From Macrocystis pyrifera (Eukaryota > Sar > Phaeophyceae > Laminariales > Laminariaceae), in the NCBI GenBank assembly GCA_031763025.1, contig JASSKH010000027.1, positions 7,562,241-7,626,240 of the forward strand: 64,000 nt of DNA. Direction: 5' to 3'. How positions within the stretch are numbered: the first letter of the stretch is position 1; every line of letters begins with the position of its first letter. This document shows positions 24,601-34,139 of the stretch, piece by piece. The position numbers and the translations under genes were made by a program. The notes beneath the pieces were generated by a model. The model worked only from the letters and a program-made list of their open reading frames with translations. It made no database searches and had not been told where the DNA came from.

Positions 24601-27600
24601 TAGGTTTTCTAAGCGATTACTCCACTTGTAGTGAGTGCTGAGAAAGTACTACCTTTACCCTTCGCAGACAGTATCTCGGCACATGCCGGTCGACAACACG
24701 AACGGGCATGAGAACGTGGCCGAGTGCATCGAGTTATAATATGTTCAGGGCTGTTCACGGGTCGGTTCAAACCTCGCGGGTCAGGTCGGGTCGGGTCGGG
24801 TAAGGGTGCCCCCGTCCGACCGGAGCCATGACGGCTTAAAATCCTCCTGGCCCGACCCCACCCAATCCGATCCGACCCGTGACATTTCAGAAACTTCCTC
24901 ACCCGACCCGGGCCCTTAATAGCCCTGTATATGTCCAATAAAAACAAGGAAACGTGAGCGGCCAGTGAGATCAGAAGCAACGGAACCCCTCCCGCCGGAA
25001 AAAACGCAAGGGAGCATCCCTGTCAGGCGACAGGTGCGTGAGAGTTACCTTATATGCTGTGCTACTCACGTCTACTTATTTTCTACTCCTCTGTCATCAG
25101 CCTCTCCTCTCACAGGTTATACTTCTTCCCCCCCCCCCCCCCTGCAATTGCTTACATGTACTACACTGCTACCGCCTGTTCTTTAGGCTCGTGGTCGTTG
25201 ATTGCAACAATGGCGTGGCGCTTGATTTCTTAGGTTCCCCAGGTCGTGTTTCGTCTACATCTGTGCCCCAACCACGTGTTGTTTGTGTAGGTGCTGTGTC
25301 TGGGCGTTCGTACTACGGCGAGGCACTACTGTAGCTGTCCCGCTGTTGCGTTGTGGCACTGCTACGATATTTTAAACATTCTAGTCTGGATGCATCTCCA
25401 TGCTTATTTTTTTGTTGACGCTTTTTTTAATCGCCAGTCTTTTACCTGGACGAGGTAAAAAATAGTTCCAAGCCCGTCATTCTTCTAAGGCTGTGGCTGT
25501 TCGTATTCCTTCTCGTTGACATAACCGCACCAGAGCTTGCCTACTGTTTAAGCTTTCTCCCTCCTCTGCAAACCCTACGTACCGCGTATCGTTTTTCGTC
25601 TTGGACTACATTCGCCAGCACCGTACTGTAGCGCCCTTAATTTGTACTGGTATTTACTGGTATTCAAGAGTAAGTCGCCACCCTTCCCTCTTGGGGAGAA
25701 CATGAGACCCTTTCGATCACCGGGATGAAAATCCGCAAGTCTAACAGGGCACTCGGGGGGCGATTTGACGACGCGGCGCCGCGCCCTCTACTGTCGTGTC
25801 TCATAGAGCTATTTCCCTATTTATTGCCGGCACGCTGTGAATTCGGTTGAAGTTTTGAATATCAGTCATAGAGGCAGAACTACAGCAGTATCAGGTGGCA
25901 GCAATCTTACCGAGGGGTAGTCCATAGTTTTCCACGAAAGGCGAATGTCTTCCTCGGACATGCGGTAGTTGAATTCACCCAGGGTTCCAAGGCGCGCATG
26001 CACCCTCCGGACTTCCGAAACCAGCGCTGCTACCTGTACATGAGTGAGGCATACAAGTTTTCCGGTTATGCTGTCATCCAAAGTAGTTGGGAAGGAGAAG
26101 TACGACGTACATCCCGACCGAAAACCATTCAAGTACGGCGACATGGACTTTTGAAGGCATGCCGTGTTTCTTCTGTATAGTATAACCGAATGCACACGCC
26201 TGTTTTTGATGAACCATAAGAGCTATCCAGCATTCATGAAAATCGCAAACCTACCGTACATCCAAATATTCGAGAAAAAGAACGGTGTACCAAGCAATTG
26301 TCCCACCTGTTCTTTGGAGTCCGTAATAAAAAACAGCGAAGCGCGGCCAAGTCCGCCTCGTTCGTTGGCTTTTCCGCGATTCTCGCCAGGATTGAATCGT
26401 AGCGATATATAATGTGATTGTTTTGCTCGCGAGCCTTCGAAACAAGAGCTTCAAGCAGAGCATCCCGTACTTCCAGCGCCTTTTCATTTAGCACCTGCAA
26501 AAACGAGAACCCGACATCACCAAGTAATTGCGGAAGTGGTGCATGATATAACTTTTAGTCGAAGGAGTGGTCTGGTTGGCGATAAAAAGTAATAATTAGA
26601 AAATGACAGCTTCGTCAATGACACACAGTACCGTTCCGCGCTTGATGCCCTTACCTTGGCAGCCTCTGAAGTCTCGACACGTACAAGCTTGAACAGCTCA
26701 CACTTCAAAGAGCACTCTCCGATAACCACTGAAGCGTCGTGTAGCTCACGGACCCTCGCAAAATAAGCTTCGTCTGTTGGGGCCGGTACGGCCTCTGCGA
26801 ACGAGTACACAAAATCCTCAGTATCGATGGCCATCAGATAGCAATACTTGTTGTACTTGGTCGCCAGACGTTCAGCCCCTTGCATCCCTTGGGTTACTCG
26901 CTCACTGCGACATGGAACGGGGAACGGGAAGGAATGCGGCGTTGGAAGAAGGAGCACCGCAGATGCCGTCCGTGCAAAGTAGGTGTGGCAGATAGTTCCC
27001 CAACTAGACCGCTGACGTCTTACCATTTCTCTACACAAAAGCGTTCACTACAAACAAAGCGTGTACGCACCGGGTAAACCTCCTCGTCTCGGCCAATAAC
27101 GACTCCACTTCCGAGCACGTGCCGTCTCCAGCCCCGACGTCAAATATGGAGCGAGGGCTGAGATGTAGAAGAGACATGAGGTCCGCATCGATGTTGGCGA
27201 ACCCCTGCGTGAGACGCAAAAGCGAACTCACACTTGAGAGGTGCCAGTTGTATGTGCTATTGACAAGTCGATTTTTAGCCACGACAATATATAATACTGG
27301 GGTTACCATTTTTGTCGGAGAACAAATGTGTCTATACTTGCGTACCTGAGAGTCTATGCGCTCACAAAATTCGTTTTTAACCTACACATCTCAAACGAGT
27401 AGCACAGCGCGCGCAACAAAAAAGCGTGAAGCGCGCCGGGGGATGCAAACACATCAATGGGGGGCCGAAGAAAATACGACCATGCACGTACTCGTGTGAA
27501 CTTCGCAAGGCAACTAGGCCATGTCATGCGTGCATGGCCACCGAAAATACCTACCATGCGTGTGATCGATGTTGTGACTACTTACTGTCGTACGTATAGA

Positions 27601-30600
27601 TGTTAGTGTGTCATGCTATCACGCAATCGTAATTGTTAGGCCGTGTTCAAAAACGTGTTGTACGCGATTGGTGGCATTTTTTAGACTTGAGTACAAAGCT
27701 GTATTTGAAGCAACCCGTCACGAGCTCTGCCATAGCCCGTGCTTCACCTTCACCGCCGCGACGGCATCATCCACTATGCTCAGCAGCGCCCTTTCGATAT
27801 CTAGAAGTCCGGGCATGATCAGCACGCAGGGCTTATCGCCACAGCCGTCTGCCACCGTGAGTCGAACATCGAACAGAGGGGTACACCCCACAGCTTCGAG
27901 GCCAACTTCGGCCACGTCAGGCGTGTGTTTTTCCACAAATCGTCGCCACGCTCGTAGCGATTCCTGCCCAGAATGCAAGAGCAATGTACAATCAATAGGC
28001 ATCAATGTATTGGACATGGTTACGACCACCAAAATTGCACCGGAGATTCTAAAACAAAAAGGGAGGACGCTCCGTCCATAAAGCCGACCGGCACACTGGT
28101 GCACTATTCATGACACAGTAAAGCTGCCGAGGCAGTGAAGATCTTCGTAAACAAGCTGCTGGCGCGGGCCAACCCCAAGACGAAACAGAAATGGCATTGC
28201 CACAGCAAGTTGACCACCAACGAAGCGAACACGAGAATTTCCGTGCATGCAAGGCGAATATGGAAGTGGTATAACATTTCTGTGGGTTCATGCTTCGTTT
28301 CCCCGCAGTAAAACCAAGGCTGCCACACGTTCCGCCCAAACGAAATGGATATAAGCTCCCTGCATTTTGTTACCCTCTACTACACCCTACAACCTCTCAC
28401 TGTCAACAAGCCCCTTAGATGAGAGCTCATTCGGAGCTCCAGATGTTTCAGCAGACGGAATAATGCAGACGACGCGAAAAGGCGTGCATCGCTTTGGAAG
28501 AAATCGTAAATATCTTGAACAGAATCCACCAGCTGTTCGGAGAACGCACGCCGCCAGTCTTGGGCCAAGCGCTCTTCAAGTCGCGAACGGCACTTCGACT
28601 GCTAGCGACAAGATAAAAAACCGAGCGGTGACAGCCAAAGTCGTGGAATGAGCGAATGTAAGTGGACCCTTTGGTCTTGTGGCGTAAAGCACAATCGACG
28701 AGCCGAGGCATCAAACGAGCCTTGTGGGACCTCTGATTTACAATCGCCTCTTGGCGCGCTCTACGGCTAGGTCTTTAGGTACAACGTTCTATCCTTGACA
28801 TATGTTATTCAATTCTTGGTGTCGACAATTTTCGTGTCTCTCGAAGATCTATGAAGTCCATGCCAACAACGTATCTGAGCGGAAGATAGTTGGCGTCATT
28901 GAGTCAAACTCGACGACAATCGAGGAGCGAAGGGAGAGTTGCACCCGACGCGAGTTATTATATGAAAGCCAAGGACCAGAGCAGGCTGGAGAAGGGGAGC
29001 TTTCATTTATTTTACCCAGCATTTTAGTTTTTACGCAAAAATTAGGACAGGCGACACACTTTCAAAGGACAACGATCATTGTCAACCACCCAAACACATC
29101 ACAACTGAATTTCCACACTACTAGGAAACATGGAGACATTATCAGCATTCAGTGACTTGTATAGAAATATCCAGCCAAATACAGTCAAGGACGGTCTCAG
29201 CTCAATTACATCACCAAACACGCAACCCTTCTCTCCCCAATAGCCAGCGACGAAGAATACAAAACAATACATACATTTTTGGAGGGGATTGGGGCGGCAC
29301 TGGAATCGACGGGCGAGCAAGTGAACAAAACACAATATTGCCTGGATTTTGCAGAATTCCTCCACGCCGCATGGCAAATCAAGAGACTTGAGCTCGGTGT
29401 CCATGAATCTCTCCTCCACGAACGCCGCTTCCCATACCTCATAGAGCCACATGAACGCATGCAGTACCTGGAAGCCGCACAAGTTGAATGGCACAATCGC
29501 CAGCGTTTCAATGGTCATGCACCACCTAGGTATGATATGGACGGTCGCAAGCGGAAGCAACCTACCGACGTATCTGGTACCAGGTACCTGGTAAAATATG
29601 TACGAAATCGGTACCTGGTACTAAGGCTCATTCTTATCAGAGAGCATTTTTTTCCATAGTTTCCATCTTTTTTTCGCGCAATCCTTAATCTTCAAGATTT
29701 TCCTGATGTTTTTTTTTCCGAATACGTGAAGTGTAACTTTCCTGATTTTTTGGCTTCTAAAGAAGTTCACGAATTGTGACAGAACGCCTCCGTATCTTGA
29801 TACGTACTGCCAATTATTTCCAAACTTGGGAAACTCTGGAAAAAAAGCTCTCCGATAATCCGATAAGAATGAACATACTTCTAGTACGTTATATTTGTGG
29901 AGTAGAGGAGTTCAAACACACTTCGAACCGCTCATGCACTTGGTATGAACATATAAACGTAATACCTCGGGCAGACTGCTGTAATGGATATTACCCATTG
30001 CCTTTCGCCTTTCGCCGAACGGATGCTCTGAAATATCAACCTTCGCTGACCACGGTATTGCGCTAGGTTCAGGCAAAGCTGGTAGTCCGAGGTGTGTGTA
30101 GCGGTTCCTCTCAACCTCGGAGTGTTGGATTTTGTAGAAGAGGATGCTCTTCTTCATCGACCGTGTATGCTGCTGAATAACCTGCTTGGTTAAGTCACGA
30201 AGGAGGCTCCCCAACTTCGTTCCTTGCTGCGGGAACGCCACATCCAACGGCAACCCGTCTGCCACTTTCTCATGGATTCCTCGAATTGTGGACCCTTGCA
30301 CCGCTCGAACCTCCTCCATTGGTTGTTGCGACACAAAATAGTCAAAGCGCAGGCGCTTCTTTGCGGCCTCCCGCGATTCTTTCGCCGCGAGACGACGGCT
30401 TTGCCACGCGTCCCGGCTTTCACCGTCGAAAAGCAGGTTGAAACGTTTCACCTCTTTCTCGAGCCCACTCTGCAAGAACTTGATTCCATATTTGTTTCTC
30501 AACGGATCGAATGACAACACGGAACATCGTCTCCAATGCCACTCCTCAGCTTCATAGAACGGAGCCATGGCATGGCTTCCAGAAGCAAGCCAGGACATCT

Positions 30601-31750
30601 GGGCGTCGCGCTGATGTGTGTCCTCGGCACAGTCGAAAATCTGCGATAATACCATTTCGAGAGAAAGAAGTGAGCACAACATATATGTCTTGCTGTAATA
30701 GACATATATTTCAGGCGTATGATCTGGTCTATGCATGATCACTGGCTACTCTACGACTACTGTACCAGATATGATACTCTGTAACGACCCTCAATATCAT
30801 ACGCTATTGGTGCTACAGCAGTACATCCGTACGTACGAGCACGTAATATACCCCTTTCATGGCTTCATTTGCCTCCTACAGGTACCTACCCACGTATCTG
30901 TACGTTGTGCCGCGAACGCGGGGCAGTGTCACTCGTACATAAGTACACACAGCTATTGATAGCTGTAGTAGAACAGAGGTTACGACACCGGTGTCCCAGG
31001 TACCAGGTACCAGGTACCAGATACAACAGTCCCGTACCAGGTACATCAGTCCCGTTGAGTACTGCTGTATAGATACATACTTCCATTGTGAGATTGTGAG
31101 AGGTGATCCAGTGATTCGGTATGACAGCGATGATGGCGAAGCCTTACCTCAAGTGGCAGTTTTGACTGGTCAAGGGTTAAATATGTCTTGTCCATCACCA
31201 ACGGAGTTCTCGATTCCTGTTTTCCTTCCTCCACGCCTCCTCTGAATTGTAACCCGATTTCTGTGGCTTCGCCGGCCGTCTGCGAACCGAAGATATCTCC
31301 AGTTTGTCCACATTTGGTGCTTTGAGCGAACCTCGCCACCGGGCTGTCGGAGAGAGTGCCTGTGGGTCGAACAATACCGGGAAAACTTCGCATTGCCTCT
31401 GGCTGACGATTTTTCGAGATTCGCGCTCGGCGAACGGCTTCAAGTCGCTTGGTGGAGCTTGATTTCCAATCCTTCCGCATATTGTTCAGATCCAACAACA
31501 TAAGACCACCTTTGATGGAGGAAGAGTCCAGCCTCCTCACTTCGGCTGCTCTAGCAAGGCCATGAGGAGGGGCTGCCGCCTTGCGCCTTAACCCAGCCCC
31601 CTTCACACGATGCTTTACCCAGTCGGGCATAGGCCGTTCAGGAACGAGCTGCGACACGTCAAAGGACCCCAAAGCCGCAGGGCTCTCCCTCCTCCGTTTA
31701 TGTTGTTTCAACCGGGTGGTCATGCTGGCGTAACCCGTTTCAGAAGTCAT
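2084..31750 (-). CDS. Axonemal dynein heavy chain, inner-arm type, about 53 exons
   Basis: This is an ATP-driven microtubule motor heavy chain of the flagellar axoneme. It runs on the minus strand from a start near 31750 to the stop at 2084-2086. Joining the exons inferred from homology and splice sites gives about 12.6 kb, or about 4,200 codons, the usual size of single-headed inner-arm heavy chains (DNAH1/3/6/7/12 class). Phrases such as [11 protein letters not shown] and LYSFGF remind me most of DNAH1, but I cannot prove the subclass. All six AAA modules, linker, stalk and C-terminal domain are present. Intron phases agree at every junction. Nearly all introns are GT-AG and two are GC-AG. 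Exons 7, 17 and 26 are each one base short of frame and exon 51 carries an 8-bp tandem duplication, so this copy is either an assembly with small errors or a recently damaged allele. The ATG at 31750 was chosen because the frame opens upstream only with a TTG; other starts are possible. Confidence 0.93.
6831..8461 (-). CDS. Dynein heavy chain: AAA5 region, exons 42-45
   Basis: Exons at 8127-8461, 7732-8028, 7199-7405 and 6831-7016. Family landmarks are [15 protein letters not shown], then [15 protein letters not shown] and [16 protein letters not shown] in exon 42; [18 protein letters not shown] and [14 protein letters not shown] in exon 43; [15 protein letters not shown] with a charged helical segment in exon 44; and [18 protein letters not shown] in exon 45. 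All four exons join in phase. Confidence 0.95.
8747..10489 (-). CDS. Dynein heavy chain: coiled-coil stalk and microtubule-binding domain, exons 36-41
   Basis: Exons at 10262-10489, 10020-10157, 9642-9866, 9268-9483, 9023-9100 and 8747-8867. Exons 36-37 are the charged outgoing coiled coil ([18 protein letters not shown] and [16 protein letters not shown]). Exon 38 ([19 protein letters not shown]) and exon 39 ([19 protein letters not shown]) hold the microtubule-binding tip. Exons 40-41 are the returning coiled coil, ending in [13 protein letters not shown]. Exons 36 and 37 join in frame only if both use GC donors (GAG|GCAAGT at 10262-10256 and GAG|GCGAGT at 10020-10014). With GT donors the frame fails or meets a stop. 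Confidence 0.92.
10737..12060 (-). CDS. Dynein heavy chain: AAA4, exons 32-35
   Basis: Exons at 11729-12060, 11467-11617, 11085-11248 and 10737-10950. Exon 32 carries [14 protein letters not shown] and the Walker A loop [10 protein letters not shown], in which lysine replaces the common glutamine after GSGR. Exon 33 carries Walker-B-like VFLLDDTQ and [15 protein letters not shown]. Exon 34 carries [16 protein letters not shown] and [13 protein letters not shown]. Exon 35 starts the run into the stalk ([13 protein letters not shown]). Two codons are split across introns and both restore the expected residue (arginine and tryptophan). Confidence 0.95.
12434..14379 (-). CDS. Dynein heavy chain: AAA3, exons 27-31
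   Basis: Exons at 14140-14379, 13535-13927, 13269-13391, 12656-12799 and 12434-12529. Walker A GDTGTGKS lies in exon 27. Exon 28 carries Walker [12 protein letters not shown] and the sensor-type motif [10 protein letters not shown]. Exons 29-31 carry [31 protein letters not shown] and [15 protein letters not shown]3 is a regulatory ATPase site in the family. All five exons join in phase with no visible damage. Confidence 0.95.
14549..16548 (-). CDS. Dynein heavy chain: AAA2, exons 23-26
   Basis: Exons at 16117-16548, 15765-15998, 15293-15562 and 14549-14898. Walker [10 protein letters not shown] lies in exon 23, Walker-B-like [18 protein letters not shown] in exon 24, and [18 protein letters not shown] in exon 25. 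AAA2 binds nucleotide structurally in the family. Exon 26 is 350 bp and should be 351. The frame changes near plus-strand 14620, between a stretch ending LLPP and one reading [16 protein letters not shown] 41-bp intron could also be drawn here, but the alignment favours one missing base. Exon 26 ends with a clean GTGAGT donor. Confidence 0.92.
16741..20038 (-). CDS. Dynein heavy chain: AAA1, the main ATPase site, exons 20-22
   Basis: Exons at 19520-20038, 17340-17459 and 16741-17103. Exon 20 carries VFWTQDV, then [10 protein letters not shown] and the Walker A loop [10 protein letters not shown]. Exon 21 carries [18 protein letters not shown] and Walker B CFDEFNRI. Exon 22 carries [20 protein letters not shown] and the sensor region. 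AAA1 hydrolyses the ATP that drives stepping, and all catalytic motifs look intact. The intron between exons 20 and 21 is 2,060 bp because a 1,863-bp transposon sits inside it; without it and its duplicated target the intron would be about 190 bp, like its neighbours. Confidence 0.95.
17569..19431. mobile_element. 1.86-kb DNA transposon with 24-bp TIRs, non-autonomous, in dynein intron 20
   Basis: The two ends are perfect 24-bp inverted repeats beginning TCACACCTCGGATAACGTAA (17569-17592 and the complement at 19408-19431). A perfect 5-bp target duplication AAAGT flanks them at 17564-17568 and 19432-19436. Reading the ends as TTCACACC would give a 3-bp duplication instead. No transposase-like frame is visible. 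The interior is mostly a degenerate array of GTTAC/GTAAC words in both orientations (TAACATTATGTTA, TAACACTATGTTA), in units of roughly 95-130 bp marked by GGATAACGTAC. A G/T-rich spacer of a different kind lies at about 18400-18570. A piece of the right-hand TIR recurs inside at about 18889-18908. The superfamily cannot be assigned from ends and target size alone. Confidence 0.85.
20395..23372 (-). CDS. Dynein heavy chain: linker domain, exons 12-19
   Basis: Exons at 23237-23372, 22919-23079, 22445-22588, 22051-22272, 21755-21919, 21228-21340, 20784-20987 and 20395-20595. Family hallmarks in order are [62 protein letters not shown] and [11 protein letters not shown]. The linker is the mechanical lever that bends over the AAA ring during the power stroke. 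Exon 17 measures 113 bp instead of 114: the frame changes at a run of six C on the coding strand (plus-strand 21312-21317), and the remainder [16 protein letters not shown] is in phase with exon 18. All other junctions are in phase. Confidence 0.92.
23619..31750 (-). CDS. Dynein heavy chain: N-terminal tail, exons 1-11
   Basis: Exons at 31148-31750, 29966-30640, 28401-28598, 27748-27963, 27071-27204, 26655-26904, 26307-26494, 25911-26033, 24115-24165, 23873-23983 and 23619-23705. Exon 1 is basic and poorly conserved at its start. The joint LPLE-IFD between exons 1 and 2 is typical of axonemal heavy chains. The tail carries intermediate- and light-chain contacts in the family. Exon 7 (188 bp) is one base short: the frame changes at a run of six T (plus-strand 26328-26333), after which FITDSKEQ reads in phase into exon 8. 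Exon 9 is only 51 bp (17 codons). Introns 2 and 8 are long and hold repeats. The exon 2-3 and 4-5 region is the least conserved part and the least certain. Confidence 0.82.
24746..24927. mobile_element. hAT-like MITE in dynein intron 8
   Basis: The ends are imperfect inverted repeats starting CAGGGCT (left CAGGGCTGTTCACGGGTCGG; right, complemented, CAGGGCTATTAAGGGC). The interior is rich in GGGTCGG repeats and its complement, so the unit can fold on itself. The flanking octamers AATATGTT (24738-24745) and TATATGTC (24928-24935) match at six of eight bases, consistent with an aged 8-bp target duplication as made by hAT elements. CAGGG ends also fit hAT. No coding capacity. Confidence 0.65.
28602..29965. 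other. Long dynein intron 2 with an unrecognised plus-strand reading frame
   Basis: This intron (29965 down to 28599) holds a plus-strand stretch at about 29120-29600 with protein-like composition, including [17 protein letters not shown] and [17 protein letters not shown]. An ATG at 29130 begins a related-looking segment ([15 protein letters not shown]), but the reading frame is interrupted. I do not recognise the family. It could be a fragment of a mobile element or of a host gene lying inside the intron on the opposite strand. Downstream, 29570-29625 repeats the palindromic word ACCAGGTACCTGGT. Confidence 0.35.
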
Positions 31751-32977
31751 TATCTTTCTCCCGACAGAACCCTGCCTCTCGTTGTGCACAACCAAGCTCC
31801 GACTGTCACCCCAGGTTCATTTACTGCGCGCTGTGCGCTGCGCCCCTCCGAAAATACGAGGGGTGATGTCTGATGCCTTTTGGATTTCGCCTGTGCTACC
31901 TGAGATGCGTTCATTCCTTTCTACAGTTTCATTTGCGGCGAGTTTTCCGAAGCGGTGCAATTTTGTTTTAAATTTCGATTTTTTAAAAAACTCAGTCGAA
32001 CTCACAGCTGACGTATTTCAATTTTTTTTTTATCAATTTTGAAATACGTCAGCTGTGAGCTCGACTGATTAAATAGTTGATACTCAACTTTGCTTATAAA
32101 ACTCCTGCAAATTCAACACCAACAACTCTCGTACCTATACATAAGCAACAACACCCCTCAAAATCTTATCCCGACACCTATCATCCCGTGAGACAGCAGT
32201 CAGTGTACTGGTTTATTTATTATTTTTTTTGTACGCGAACTACTGATACGACCACGCCTTGAGAATCAACAAAGCACCACGAGTAACAACGTATACCTGG
32301 TATGACATAAGAAACGTCTATGCCCCATACATGTGTCCTATGACCACGATGCAGCAGTACTGCTGTACCACTACGTACATTTTCACAATGACCTGACATC
32401 ATACATAACCCTTTTGCATGTATCTACTTCGTATCACGACATACCAGGTACCTCTCGTAAACAACAATAATAATACGACCTTTGCCTCAGTAATAATAGC
32501 ACGAGAATTCAATATGAACGTACTATTAGTTATACGTACTCATTTCGCTCAGGTGCCGAAAGCACAACCCCCCAAACACCAGGTTGCCCCTCAGACAACC
32601 TTCCTCTTTTGTTTGGCTGGATGGAAAGCTTCGCAGCTAAAAAAAAGCAGAAAAAACGAAATTTCCTCGGGAAAATTCGGCGGGAGACAGACGTGCTTCC
32701 AGTGCCTTTGTTGTCGGTTATTTTTTGTTCTTTGTTTTTGGGCAGTGCAAAGTGCAACATAGGTGCCGTTTGAATTAAGTTATTTATTTTCCGTCTTCGG
32801 GCACACGAAATAGATACATACACACATATGTCTGAACCAAAATAATTTCTTGCTGAAAAATGCATAAAAAAGCAGATAAAAGCGACCTATATATTATAAC
32901 TTCTTCCTAAAAATTCTTCAAATAAGAATACGCGCTGTTCGATGCACTCATTGATATGATAGGCCAAGCCTGAGTCA
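31751..32977. other. 5' flank of the dynein gene, no coding region
   Basis: This stretch should contain the dynein promoter, which reads toward lower coordinates. I recognise no TATA box or other named promoter element. It contains a fold-back repeat at 31993-32067. From 32100 to 32977 it is AT-rich with no credible reading frame. A short ACCAGGTACC word lies at about 32448. Confidence 0.4.
31993..32067. repeat. Fold-back repeat, family R2
   Basis: A nearly perfect palindrome of about 29-bp arms around a T-rich loop: CAGTCGAACTCACAGCTGAC at the left and its complement at 32048-32067. The same core, CGAACTCACAGCTGACGTATTTC, recurs at 38935-38958 and twice at 40645-40795, and in shorter form at 19456-19473. 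It lies about 240 bp upstream of the dynein start codon. It may be a MITE or an end fragment of a larger element; no target duplication was clear. Confidence 0.7.
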
Positions 32978-33227
32978 GTTCATACAAGCCCCTCCAGGGT
33001 ATATATACATATTATCGCTTAGAATACACAAGACAAAGAAAGGGGGAGAACATGAAGTACACACACACAAGAAGAAGTAGAACAAGAAGAAGAAGTGAGA
33101 AAGCGGCGGACAAGATACGTCCCAACCCGCTGACCGTTCCACACAGAAAAACGCATATTTCCTGTGTGGAGCTCCCAAATACCGTTACACATGAATCCAT
33201 ACACCAAGTACGTGAGCACTCCGAACA
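32978..33227 (+). repeat. Direct repeat, left copy, flanking the copia region
   Basis: About 250 bp matching 38592-38845 in the same orientation, at roughly 95% identity by eye with several small indels in GAA-type runs. Shared landmarks are AAGCCCCTCCAGGGTATATA, GCGGCGGACAAGATACGTCC and CCGTTACACATGAATCCATA. The two copies could be LTRs or remnants of a larger element that took in the copia fossil, or two insertions of one repeat. No gene is supported inside it. Confidence 0.75.
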
Positions 33228-33747
33228 GCCGCCCCTTTGCTCTCTACTTGGCTGCTTGGTGAATGGGATAACCAAACATCGCTCATGATAAAGTACCATG
33301 CCATGATGATAAACCACGATCACCCAAAATCCAAATCCAAGGTATTGTACTCAAAGATAAGTATATGTCAAGACCATCAATGCCTCAAATCAGAATATCA
33401 CAAATACAAATATCAAAGTCCCAAATCTCACAAAGAAAGAAACTTAATCTTCATATCTCAGAAAATAGTACCACAAGAACAGCTGCTCAAAACCCGAAAA
33501 ATAATAAATCGGAGAAAAACAAAAATCAACTCCTCAAATCTCGACTGTACAGAAAGATCAAGCCCGCCAAGCCCAGAAAAGCCCACAAAGCAACTCCTCA
33601 AAATCTCAGAGAACAATCAATCGAATCCTTGCATCATTTATATAGTACTGCAGTCCCCTTTTTTTGGTGTAGGCTCTCCATCTCAAGCAAACACCAATCC
33701 GATATAGCCTCTCTACAGGGGACACACTAAATCCAGTCAAATGGCAA
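33228..33747 (+). other. AT-rich spacer with TCTCAAATC-type words
   Basis: A spacer between the left direct repeat and the left inverted repeat. It is full of short TCTCAAAT/ATCACAAAT words. The stretch 38040-38400, on the other side of the copia fossil, is rich in the complementary words (GAGATTTGA, GTGATTTGA). This hints at an older, diverged inverted arrangement extending beyond the clear 126-bp inverted repeats. No gene recognised. Confidence 0.4.
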
Positions 33748-33873
33748 CAAAAACCCAGAATTTCGTCTCTGAAATAACGCCCCAGTTTAGTGCGGTCGAC
33801 TTAGTATACTACAGATTTCAATTCCGCGTTACGTCCGTAGTTACGTATTCAGTATAATAATGTTATATAGTAG
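33748..33873 (+). repeat. Inverted repeat, left arm, bracketing the copia fossil
   Basis: About 126 bp, starting CAAAAACCCAGAATTTCGTC, is the reverse complement of 38467-38592 with only a handful of mismatches. The match stops abruptly at CAAAAACCC on the outer side. On the right the ~250-bp direct repeat begins at that very point. Confidence 0.85.
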
Positions 33874-34139
33874 TTAGACGTACGAGTAACCTTACAGAGT
33901 GTTTCTTTTATCCCTAGCCTGAAGGTAAACTTGCTGTCGCTGCACAACTGTCCAGGCCAAAGAGGCGATCACTCTAGATGCTGCTGGTGCCCACCTAATG
34001 GGTGGCCGCTTGTTTTTCCCCAAAGACAGAGCCGGATCCAGGCTGAACGCCACGCGTCCCCCCCCCCCCCCCCCCCCCCCCCCCCAGGGTACACCAGCTT
34101 TGATGGCCTTGTTGCACCCCCACCCCCCCCCCCCCTCCC

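Noticed and set aside
25670-25780. Possible tRNA- or SINE-like segment in dynein intron 8
   Set aside because: A GATCGAAAGG-type word recalls a B box, but no A box, cloverleaf or poly-T end could be drawn.
33052-33288. Small conserved frame in both ~250-bp direct repeats (also 38668-38883)
   Set aside because: Frame conservation is explained by 3-bp slippage in GAA runs; the two frames diverge at the repeat edge and no start context or motif supports a gene.
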